This document shows, piece by piece, positions 1-7,806 of a DNA stretch of 23,784 nt. The first letter of the stretch is position 1. Each line of letters starts with the position of its first letter. The DNA lies in IMG/VR virus record IMGVR_UViG_3300012147_000087, positions 1 to 23,784 of that record. One strand, given 5' to 3'. Origin of the DNA: a virus. A program made the translations under genes and the position numbers. The notes below the pieces were generated by a model. The model was given only the letters and a program-made list of their open reading frames with translations. It was not told the DNA's origin and did no database searches.

Positions 1-950
1 ATCAGCTTGTCTGTGGCTGTGCCAGCTTCCGCTTGGGCTTTTGTGGCTAAGTTATCAACACTGCCTCCCGCAAACTCAATCGCGTTGCCATTCACATCCA
101 AATCGCCGCCGAGTTGGGGGGTTAAATCGTCAACAACGGAAAAAGACACAGTAGAAACAAGTGTATCCAACTCGTCGATAGCAGCCTGTACATTTATAGC
201 CGTGAGGCCAGATGTGGCATTACTATAAGAAACGGTTGTAGCACTACCTGCGGCAGATGCTTGAGCTTTCAGTGCCCAGTGGCGAGCACTAAACTGCCCT
301 GTTACAACAGCCACGTCTTCATTTTCAGTAGCCCATTTTTGAGCGAGTATCGCGCTGGCTGTTGAATTTGAAGCGTTTGTAGCTGTGGTAGACACGGCTC
401 CGAGTACAGACGACGCAGAGGTAGCCGCCTCTGAGGCACTTGTACTTGCCGCCGTAGCCGAAGCCTGAGCGGCACTAAGAGTAGAGTTAGCAAGAGAGGT
501 TGTGGCAAGTAACTGTGTCATTGTAGCAGAGTCAGTAGCTGCTACGCCCGGTGCCAAGTTAGTGAGCTTATAAGCACCCATATTAACGTCCTGCCCAATA
601 ACTCCAAATCTACCGTCGAGGGCTTCCTGAGCAAGCATCAAAGCCTGTAGGAAACTCTCGTCGAGGTTACGCTCAATGAGGAGCGCACCGTCTTGGTAAT
701 CATGTTGTACAGACCCTTTAGGGATAGTACGTTCAAACACTAGACTATCCCCCGACACCAAAGAGGCACCACCCACACTTACCGTGCCAGATGTTACCCA
801 CGTAAGGGGTCGGTACAGTGGGTTACCCGAGCCATCAACCTCATCGTTTACGCGACAAGTAACATGGCTGCGGGACAAATAACCCAAGGTGAAGTCTACT
901 GCGAACACGGTCTGATCCGTATAAGTGTAGTTTATCCTTGTAAATGGCAT
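1..950 (-). CDS. Tail fibre protein, N-terminal 316 residues (T7 gp17-like), cut by window edge
   Basis: This reading frame is open from an ATG at 950 to the left edge, so the C-terminal receptor-binding part is missing. The start has a strong Shine-Dalgarno (AGGAGG, four bases before ATG) that overlaps the stop of the upstream gp16-like gene. Residues 1-145 match the T7 tail-fibre N-terminal domain that docks the fibre to the tail: MPFTRINYTYTDQTVFAVDF at the start, LIERNLDESF around 91-100 and MGAYKLTNLAPGVAATDSAT around 124-143. Residues 146-200 are Ala/Ser/Thr-rich and probably a helical or coiled-coil shaft. Residues 203-229 carry the common fibre motif AQKWA...SARHWALKA. Residues 276-288 carry LTPQLGGDLDVNG, also common in phage fibres. 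Family assignment is firm; receptor and host cannot be inferred from this part. Confidence 0.93.
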   Translation of the reverse strand, partial: MPFTRINYTYTDQTVFAVDFTLGYLSRSHVTCRVNDEVDGSGNPLYRPLTWVTSGTVSVGGASLVSGDSLVFERTIPKGSVQHDYQDGALLIERNLDESFLQALMLAQEALDGRFGVIGQDVNMGAYKLTNLAPGVAATDSATMTQLLATTSLANSTLSAAQASATAASTSASEAATSASSVLGAVSTTATNASNSTASAILAQKWATENEDVAVVTGQFSARHWALKAQASAAGSATTVSYSNATSGLTAINVQAAIDELDTLVSTVSFSVVDDLTPQLGGDLDVNGNAIEFAGGSVDNLATKAQAEAGTATDKL

Positions 951-958
951 AATGCCTC

Positions 959-3900
959 CTATTGTTCGTAGAATTTATCTAGTAGTAATGGAACTCCGTA
1001 AAGCCTACCCATGACTGGTATAGCCTTGAGTGAGTTTACAGTAGCCCGATCTAGCTGACCGTCGTCCAGCAGGTCTGCGGGGGTACGTATTACACCAGCT
1101 AACTGCCCTACGGCAGATATAGGCGCAGGCATACCAATAAGACCATCGTTAGCGTAACGATAGCGTTGTAAAGGTGACGTATTGTTTTCCTGCCCCATGT
1201 AGTCCAGACCCAGCATGTAGGATATGGGGTCTGTAACCATCAAAAGAGGCGATACGTGAGCGGACCAGCTTAGTGTACGGCGTGCTAGAGTTTCTGCATC
1301 CAAATCGTCCAGTTTACCGTTAATCGTTGCACTGGCTGTAACCGCTAGACCAGACCATGCCATGTTATATGCAAGTTCTGCTGCGGCCTGTCTATCAGCA
1401 AGACGAGCATTACGCATCGCTTTACTGAACATTGCGTTCATAGCGAATGTTTTGAGACTGGTCATAACAGAGGTTAGATCGTTTCTATTTGCAAAAGCAT
1501 GACCCTGACCGCGTCGTGTTTTCTGTACGTCGTAATCAACACTTAGCTTGTTTACACTGCGTAGGGTGTCCAGATCATCTGGGTCCCAGTTCTCAATGTT
1601 TAAATTAACAATGTGCCCTTTGTCATTACGAGTTATGACTGTCTGGTAATTATCTATAATGTTTCTCATGTTCTGATCTACACCCATCGAGCGTAAGCGT
1701 TTGTCAGAAATAGACCCATCTTTTATACCATTGAACAGAAAGTTTACGTTGATCTCGGAAGACAGTTTTTGCTGCCACCCGGTTACTTTATAAAACATAC
1801 TCACGTGACCCATAAGTCTTTGGCCTTTATCGAGAGCCATATCTATACTCTTGCCCAAGTTAGGTGTGTCCCACATAGGGAGTTTTCCAGAGTCGCCCCG
1901 ACCATACGTGACCTCATCCAAGTTAAGGATGCGTCCTTGTAACTCGTCCGGGCGGTAGTACGTCCCAGCCGCAGACATAGCGTCTACAACATCGTTTGGC
2001 ATACCTTTTAAATGCTCTAAAAACGACTTTCCTGTTTGTCTTTTAAAACCTACAGCATTGGACTTAGCCATTAGAATACCTGTCTCAGCAATCTGAGTGA
2101 TACCTAATTGCGATAAGTAGGCCAAACGCCCTGCACGATTCAACCGGCTCGTAAATGGAGTAACACCACCACTGTACGCACCCTCGTTGAACATAGAGAA
2201 TATGTCTTCCGCAATAGCTGCGGCTCTACGAGGATCGGTACCCTGTTGGCGAGCAGCGTCTTCTGCGGCCTGTACCCATGCTGCGACATCGCGCTTTTGC
2301 ATGAGACCGTCCGAAGCAGCTACACGACCTATTTCACCAGACTGTCCCCGAGAGGCGTTGTCCAGTGCACCGTAAACATCGTTGTTAATCAAATCAAGAA
2401 TAGTCTTGTCTGTGCCTGTAATCGGCTGAGTGTAGTCCATACCAATACGACTACGTGTAGTTTTAGAAGTACCTTTTTCTGGGTTGGTGTAAAGGATCGA
2501 GTTTACACGTTTCGTAATCTCTGCATCTGTCATACCGCGTTCTCTCATCACGTCTTCTATCGTAGCCCTACCGTCTTGCGACACACCCATAAGAGAACTC
2601 ATGGGGCTACCCTGTTTGAAGTCTTGAGCGTGGCGCTTTATGGCTGTCGCCAAGTCAAATGCTAAGTCTTCGTCTATGTCCGGGCTGTACGTAATGATTG
2701 CCTGCTTTACATCCTGTACGAGTTGCTTGGTCGTAACTTGACGCTCCATGCGGTTCCATGCGTCTTTATCCCAAGATACATGGAAGTGACCCTCAACTTC
2801 TTTTACGTCCTCAAAGCCCTCTGTCTTGTACTTTTTATGGTACCCAAACAAAACCTTGTAACCCGCACCAATATCTTCGGCAGCGGCTATGACGTGAGGA
2901 TCAGCAGGTATCGTACGACCCATTTTTTTATGGGCCATGTATTTCTGCACTTCTCTTCCAAACTCAAGGTGCCCCTCGTTGTGGACCCAGCGGCGTACAA
3001 GACTGTACCCTTTGTTCTTGGCCCAGCCCTGATAGCGACTACCGTAAAACGGTGTATAGGCTGATCGGGCTTTGTCTTCTACGAGGTTAGCAATGTTATC
3101 TGCACTGCGAGAGTTCGCAATTTGTCCCAGCGGACTGCTTAACATCGTGATAGCCATCTTTTGCAATACAGGGTTACCAGAGTTTATAGCTTTGTCGTAA
3201 TCAGGAGTCATACCGACTTTTTCGAACCCATCGTATATTTTACCCATGACTGTTTGTAAACCCTGTACAGGTAAGCTGGCAAACTCATCACGTTGTACAC
3301 CAAGCTCCCGTAATCCGTACGAATATTCGTCGTTGGTAGCAAGGCTGTTTTCAGCGTACTCAATGATCTCTTTAGACTTAGGACCGACCATAACGATGTC
3401 GTCCTGCGCTGTGAGCTTCCCAGAGCCTACAGAGGCGTTTAAATCCATTTCAGGTGGGTTGTTTAACTCTTGGCGTAAACGTCCCGCTAGAGTAGGCTCG
3501 GAGTCCACAACCTTAGAACCCATGACTTTATCACGGAGGTTGTTTACTCTGTTCTCCCAACCATCGGCAAACTGCTCTTGATTGGGGTTACCTGCTCTCT
3601 CTTTATGATACGCTGATCTGAGATTGAGGAAGTCTTCCACATTACCTTTAGCTTTTTTAAATAAGTCCTGAGCTACTTTGGGCCCGGCAATAACAGCAGT
3701 GTCCAGCATAACTGTCTTCTGTGCGTCTGTCATGTCGTTCGTTACAACTTTAGCATCGAACTCATTTTTATAAAACGTACGTGCGTATTTTTTAGCAGCA
3801 GGCTCGCCCCGCTTCTCACGAATGTTCATGATCTCTTGGAATTGTTGGGGGTACCACCTTTCGGAAATACCCATCATTGTACGACCACCAAGGTCTCCGA

Positions 3901-4930
3901 CCACGTTGGCATACTTACCTTCTGATTTCATAACAAAGTCGATACGGTCTTCCTGAGCTTTCAAGGGTTTGTCTTTACTCACACCCTTACGGAGCCGAGA
4001 AGCCAACCGCATAGTCTCTGTATCATCCATGAACTCGTTGAACTTCGATCCCGGCAACGCGGAACCGATACCCGCACCTAAGAGTGTATTGAACGCAATA
4101 ACTCCGGGGAGGTCGCTAGTATCCACTTGGGGATCAACCGCAGCGCGGCTACCCTCAACCATAAGAGCAGACGCAGCACCCGCCATAGCACCGTCTATAG
4201 TGTTGTCGAGTTTACGTGCTTTTATCCGGGTACCTGTTTCTTTTAGCTTCTGTATTCTACGGACATTCTTCATCTTTGAATACAGGCCACCACCTACGAC
4301 AACATCCACATCTGGGATACTGCCTATAAAGTACGGTACAACGCCTGTCCAAAAACCGGAGTTAGCGATGTGGCGAAGCTGCTCTTGTGTCGTAGCAATC
4401 TCCTCTTTACGCATACCGTATTCTAAACCACCCGCAGCAGTACCCAAGGAAGCTGCCTCAGGGCCCCGTGGGTCCAATCCCAACTCTGCTACGTCTCTGT
4501 CGATCATAGCGCGAGTTTCAGGATCAGAGTTGTCCCACGAGTCCTCTTTGTACGGATCGTTAAACATAACGTCCAGCATACCGTCAGGAATACTGTCGTT
4601 CTCCATAACCATTGCTACGTCCCGGGCTATAGCGTCCGTGATGCTATCATAAGCGGACATGTTTGCAGCCGCCTTTAGAGAACCACCAATCTGCTCTAAT
4701 ACAGTGGTGTTCTCCCGGAACTCTTCTTGTTCTGCGTCAGCTTGTGCTTTATTAGAGTCCTGTACAATACCGAAACGATTAGGGTCTCCACCTATAGTAG
4801 AAGCAATACCTAATGCAGCGTTTTTACGATCAATAATTTTAGACGTGGTAGACTCTGCCTCTACTTTAGCAGCAGCCTCGCGGGCTAATGCGCGGTCTCT
4901 CATGTTGGTTAGTACGCTATCATCAGTCAT
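959..4930 (-). CDS. Internal virion (ejection) protein, gp16-like, with embedded GH108-type muramidase domain
   Basis: A 1323-residue protein occupying the T7 gene 16 position, after gp14- and gp15-like genes and before the tail fibre. T7 gp16 enters the cell envelope at infection, helps form the DNA-ejection channel and cuts peptidoglycan. The start is supported by AGGAG seven bases before ATG. T7 gp16 (1318 aa) has a lytic transglycosylase near its N-terminus. Here residues about 325-470 instead resemble glycoside hydrolase family 108 plus its PG_binding_3 partner: SEGKYANVVGDLGGRTMMGI around 336-355 (E337 the likely catalytic acid), LDTAVIAGPKVAQDLF around 409-424, and DGWENRVNNLR around 456-466. 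Residues 190-295 contain Gly/Ala-rich hydrophobic stretches that could contact membrane. The remaining roughly 850 residues are helical with no motif I recognise. The role by position is near certain; the enzyme family is inferred from motif spacing. Confidence 0.92.
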   Translation of the reverse strand: MTDDSVLTNMRDRALAREAAAKVEAESTTSKIIDRKNAALGIASTIGGDPNRFGIVQDSNKAQADAEQEEFRENTTVLEQIGGSLKAAANMSAYDSITDAIARDVAMVMENDSIPDGMLDVMFNDPYKEDSWDNSDPETRAMIDRDVAELGLDPRGPEAASLGTAAGGLEYGMRKEEIATTQEQLRHIANSGFWTGVVPYFIGSIPDVDVVVGGGLYSKMKNVRRIQKLKETGTRIKARKLDNTIDGAMAGAASALMVEGSRAAVDPQVDTSDLPGVIAFNTLLGAGIGSALPGSKFNEFMDDTETMRLASRLRKGVSKDKPLKAQEDRIDFVMKSEGKYANVVGDLGGRTMMGISERWYPQQFQEIMNIREKRGEPAAKKYARTFYKNEFDAKVVTNDMTDAQKTVMLDTAVIAGPKVAQDLFKKAKGNVEDFLNLRSAYHKERAGNPNQEQFADGWENRVNNLRDKVMGSKVVDSEPTLAGRLRQELNNPPEMDLNASVGSGKLTAQDDIVMVGPKSKEIIEYAENSLATNDEYSYGLRELGVQRDEFASLPVQGLQTVMGKIYDGFEKVGMTPDYDKAINSGNPVLQKMAITMLSSPLGQIANSRSADNIANLVEDKARSAYTPFYGSRYQGWAKNKGYSLVRRWVHNEGHLEFGREVQKYMAHKKMGRTIPADPHVIAAAEDIGAGYKVLFGYHKKYKTEGFEDVKEVEGHFHVSWDKDAWNRMERQVTTKQLVQDVKQAIITYSPDIDEDLAFDLATAIKRHAQDFKQGSPMSSLMGVSQDGRATIEDVMRERGMTDAEITKRVNSILYTNPEKGTSKTTRSRIGMDYTQPITGTDKTILDLINNDVYGALDNASRGQSGEIGRVAASDGLMQKRDVAAWVQAAEDAARQQGTDPRRAAAIAEDIFSMFNEGAYSGGVTPFTSRLNRAGRLAYLSQLGITQIAETGILMAKSNAVGFKRQTGKSFLEHLKGMPNDVVDAMSAAGTYYRPDELQGRILNLDEVTYGRGDSGKLPMWDTPNLGKSIDMALDKGQRLMGHVSMFYKVTGWQQKLSSEINVNFLFNGIKDGSISDKRLRSMGVDQNMRNIIDNYQTVITRNDKGHIVNLNIENWDPDDLDTLRSVNKLSVDYDVQKTRRGQGHAFANRNDLTSVMTSLKTFAMNAMFSKAMRNARLADRQAAAELAYNMAWSGLAVTASATINGKLDDLDAETLARRTLSWSAHVSPLLMVTDPISYMLGLDYMGQENNTSPLQRYRYANDGLIGMPAPISAVGQLAGVIRTPADLLDDGQLDRATVNSLKAIPVMGRLYGVPLLLDKFYEQ

Positions 4931-4938
4931 GCAGACTC

Positions 4939-7302
4939 CTATTCATATTTTATATCTTTCAAGACTTGTTTGTAGTGGTCCCCAATTTCAGTAGCAGGTA
5001 CAGCGATGGTACCCAAAGGTCGTCTTTTTCGAGTATCACGTTCGGCGTACACTGTTATCAAAACAGTATTGTTACTGAGTGGGCGCACGTCCATAGGTAG
5101 CCGGGTACGCTCACGGCCCTGATACCCTATACGTGAACCGCTAGTAGGTAACGTAATGTCGGGAAACAGGGCTTCTTTATTGTCGTGTACGTACGAATAC
5201 ACTGCTGTTGTGGAAGCCATAACTTCGGGTATATCAGTAATCCCCAGCATTTCTCTAAAGGCTTGCCCGTTCATTGGGGGGACCATTGTCCCAGCAACCA
5301 ACTCCCATCGTGACAGGTCTTTTTTAACCATATTCGCAATACCTTCTGGGCGCATGTTAGAGTATATATTAGTGTACTCCTCAGCCCTACGCATGGACCA
5401 ATCTTTAATAGAGTCGCTGTTCTTAAAAGCATCCCGTACTTCTTGCTTTACGCTGGTAGTAACCAAACCGTCTGAGGGTGCGCCAACTATACTGGCCCAC
5501 ATCGACGGTTCTAAATCTTTAAAAAAGTTAGCAATGTCGTGATCCACTTTTTTCTTAACTTCCGATACTTTAGTACGCGGTGCGGGTTTCTGATCTTCCG
5601 GAATACGGGTTAATTCCCACGCACTCGTTAAAGCCATCGTGGGGTCCATAGAGCCGTTTTGTAGAAACGCAGCCGTGTTAAAATAATCGTATGTGTCACC
5701 TGCGTACTTTTTGAGTGTGCTTTCACTCACACCCCCTTGACGCATAGCCAAGAAGTAATGTAAGGAACTTTCCACCGCTGGTGAAACTTTACCGTCAACA
5801 AGTGGATGAGATGATCCGGCAAGGGCAAACACCCGCGCTACTTCTTTGTCCACAACTGATGTGGTTCTAAGAAACTCTACGTGTAAGTCTGCCTGATCCT
5901 CGGGTTTGTCGGAGGATTGCTGCACAATGTTACGCTGCATAGCCATAGAAATCTGCTGCTCATCCGGGTCTAATTCGTGAATTGTACCATTAGACAAAGC
6001 ATGAGATGCCCGCTTTTCTTTACGAGCTTGCTCTCTAATTGCTGCCGTATGCCGCTCCATGTCTTTAATCTCAGTGTCTATAATATTGTCCTGAGCGTTG
6101 CGGGCCGTTTCCATTAGGCCCATAACCATATCGTGAGGAAGCTTGAACTTATCGGCAATGAGGAGCCCCAAGTTTGTGATTTCTTCGGTATTTCCCTCAG
6201 CCGCTGCTGCAATAGTAAACTGTGTAAGTGCTTGTACAAAAGCGTCGTCGTGCATTATAGCGAGTTTGTCCACATCATCCTGTTGTCCGATCAGATCGTC
6301 AATGACCTCGTTCACATTAGAGCGTACAAAGTCTTCGCTGAACAGCATCTCCTGTTGAACTTGTGCCAGCTCTTCTTGAGCCTGTTGAGGACCGATATCA
6401 CCAGTCTTCGCACGCGTCTTAATATCACGGATACGCATACGGGTGTCGATAGAGGCTTCCTCTTCACGAATGGCCTGTGCGCTTTTTACTCCAAGCGTGA
6501 TACTTTCCATTTGCGCGGGACTAAACCCCCTATCTCGTAAGCCCTCAGAGCCACCGAAAGCGTCGTACAGCATAAAGTTACCTTCTTTAAGCTGGGGTAC
6601 GATAGCGTTCATAGCGGCTAGTCGTTTTTTGTCCGGGTGCACATCATCGAACTCATCGTACAACTCCACAGACTCTTGTACCATAGCAGGGTCGCCTGTA
6701 GAGGCATCCGCAAACAACATGCTACTAATCGTTGAGGTTGTCTCAGAGTCTAGGAACTCGGTGTTGGCCTCGACCTGTTTAGAAACAAGTTTACCAAAAC
6801 CCTCACTGCCCATAGACTGAAACATCTCACGGGCAAAGGAGTCGTTCGGATCGAGACCATTCATGACCTCTTTTAGTTGGGGCATTAGGACAGTCTTCTG
6901 GTACTCTGTGGAGTCCATACCCGCGTGTTCGTTGATTGCGTCATGTGCTGCTTTAGCGTACCACTCGGAGTATCCCGTTTTCATTTTAAGAGTTTGGTAG
7001 CCCTTTAAAACGTGTCGGTTGTATCCGGCATCAGCCATGTCTTGCTCAGACTTTCCCTGTGCCCGGAGCATAGCCCCAGTCACTTCGTCCTCACTTCTTT
7101 TCTTATCGAGGTATCCTTGTAAAGCCTGACCGCCCATACGGACACCTTCTGCGAGTGCCCGACCAGCAGCCCCGACTTGGCTCATGTCTCCCCCACGTGG
7201 GGCTTGAACACTAACCATACCGAGCTGTCTGACTGGTACATTGGCTTGCCCGCTAGGACCGCCTGAAGGAATAACCTGTCGTGTCTCTAATCCATCTACC
7301 AT
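4939..7302 (-). CDS. Internal virion protein, gp15-like
   Basis: A 787-residue protein between the gp14-like and gp16-like genes; T7 gp15 has 747 residues. In T7, gp15 is part of the internal core and, with gp14 and gp16, forms the trans-envelope conduit for genome ejection. The start is supported by AGGAG five bases before ATG at 7302. The sequence is soluble, helical and rich in charged residues, with a Gly/Pro-rich first 40 residues (IPSGGPSGQ, VQAPRGGDMSQVG) like other podoviral gp15 proteins. I see no signal peptide, clear membrane segment or catalytic motif. It ends eight bases before the next ATG, consistent with coupled translation. The assignment rests on position, length and composition more than on motifs, because this family is very divergent. 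Confidence 0.85.
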   Translation of the reverse strand: MVDGLETRQVIPSGGPSGQANVPVRQLGMVSVQAPRGGDMSQVGAAGRALAEGVRMGGQALQGYLDKKRSEDEVTGAMLRAQGKSEQDMADAGYNRHVLKGYQTLKMKTGYSEWYAKAAHDAINEHAGMDSTEYQKTVLMPQLKEVMNGLDPNDSFAREMFQSMGSEGFGKLVSKQVEANTEFLDSETTSTISSMLFADASTGDPAMVQESVELYDEFDDVHPDKKRLAAMNAIVPQLKEGNFMLYDAFGGSEGLRDRGFSPAQMESITLGVKSAQAIREEEASIDTRMRIRDIKTRAKTGDIGPQQAQEELAQVQQEMLFSEDFVRSNVNEVIDDLIGQQDDVDKLAIMHDDAFVQALTQFTIAAAAEGNTEEITNLGLLIADKFKLPHDMVMGLMETARNAQDNIIDTEIKDMERHTAAIREQARKEKRASHALSNGTIHELDPDEQQISMAMQRNIVQQSSDKPEDQADLHVEFLRTTSVVDKEVARVFALAGSSHPLVDGKVSPAVESSLHYFLAMRQGGVSESTLKKYAGDTYDYFNTAAFLQNGSMDPTMALTSAWELTRIPEDQKPAPRTKVSEVKKKVDHDIANFFKDLEPSMWASIVGAPSDGLVTTSVKQEVRDAFKNSDSIKDWSMRRAEEYTNIYSNMRPEGIANMVKKDLSRWELVAGTMVPPMNGQAFREMLGITDIPEVMASTTAVYSYVHDNKEALFPDITLPTSGSRIGYQGRERTRLPMDVRPLSNNTVLITVYAERDTRKRRPLGTIAVPATEIGDHYKQVLKDIKYE

Positions 7303-7313
7303 ATTATCTCCTA

Positions 7314-7805
7314 TTAACCCATGCCAGTCATATTGCCAGATTGTCTTACGTTGTTCCTTAATGCTTTAAACATGTACATACCCAAGCTTGGCTTAGGTAA
7401 ATAAGACAAGTCTTGGTTCTGTACAGCCGATAGAGCAGAGCTTCTACGTTGTTGCTTCTCTTGCAAGAAGTATTGCTGTAGATCGTCTGCTCTCTGTTTT
7501 TCCATCATACCCGCATTGCGCTTAACATCTAAAATAGACGCATCGACACTCCTGCCCCTAACACCCGCAGCCCCTGCGGCAACTACCGTGGAGCCTAGGG
7601 CACTAAGTTCGTCCCTCCGCATGTGTACTGCCCGCTTTGCGGACTGTTGGATGGTGAGGGTTGTGTTTTGCGTAATGCTATTTTGGTTCATAGCATTCGC
7701 AATATTCGTCATCTTATTACGGTAAGCCTGCATAGCCTTTTGGGCTTCCCAGCGTTTTTTATCGGCCCGGTATTCGAGGCCAGCACTGATATATTCTAGT
7801 ACCAT
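7314..7805 (-). CDS. Internal virion protein, gp14-like
   Basis: A 163-residue protein in the T7 gene 14 position; T7 gp14 has 196 residues. The family makes the smallest ejected core protein, which in T7 ends up in the host outer membrane as a pore. An Ala/Gly patch, STVVAAGAAGVRGRSVDASI around residues 72-91, matches the hallmark segment of podoviral gp14 proteins. It is followed by a long charged helix (KRNAGMMEKQRADDLQQYFL). The N-terminal 40 residues form a basic helix. The start has a very strong Shine-Dalgarno, AGGAGG, lying in the last codons of tail tubular B, so the two genes are translationally linked. There is no signal peptide, as expected for a protein packaged in the head first. 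Confidence 0.88.
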   Translation of the reverse strand: MVLEYISAGLEYRADKKRWEAQKAMQAYRNKMTNIANAMNQNSITQNTTLTIQQSAKRAVHMRRDELSALGSTVVAAGAAGVRGRSVDASILDVKRNAGMMEKQRADDLQQYFLQEKQQRRSSALSAVQNQDLSYLPKPSLGMYMFKALRNNVRQSGNMTGMG

Positions 7806-7806
7806 A

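Noticed and set aside
3969-4652. Long plus-strand open frame (227 codons) opposite the gp16-like gene
   Set aside because: It is antisense to a well-supported gene, has no ribosome site or recognisable domain, and its Ser/Pro-rich product is typical of a reverse-frame shadow.
5115-5140. CGTATAGGG on the minus strand inside the gp15-like gene as a phage promoter
   Set aside because: It lies within coding sequence and its upstream half does not match the candidate near 14760 beyond TATAGGG, which can occur by chance.
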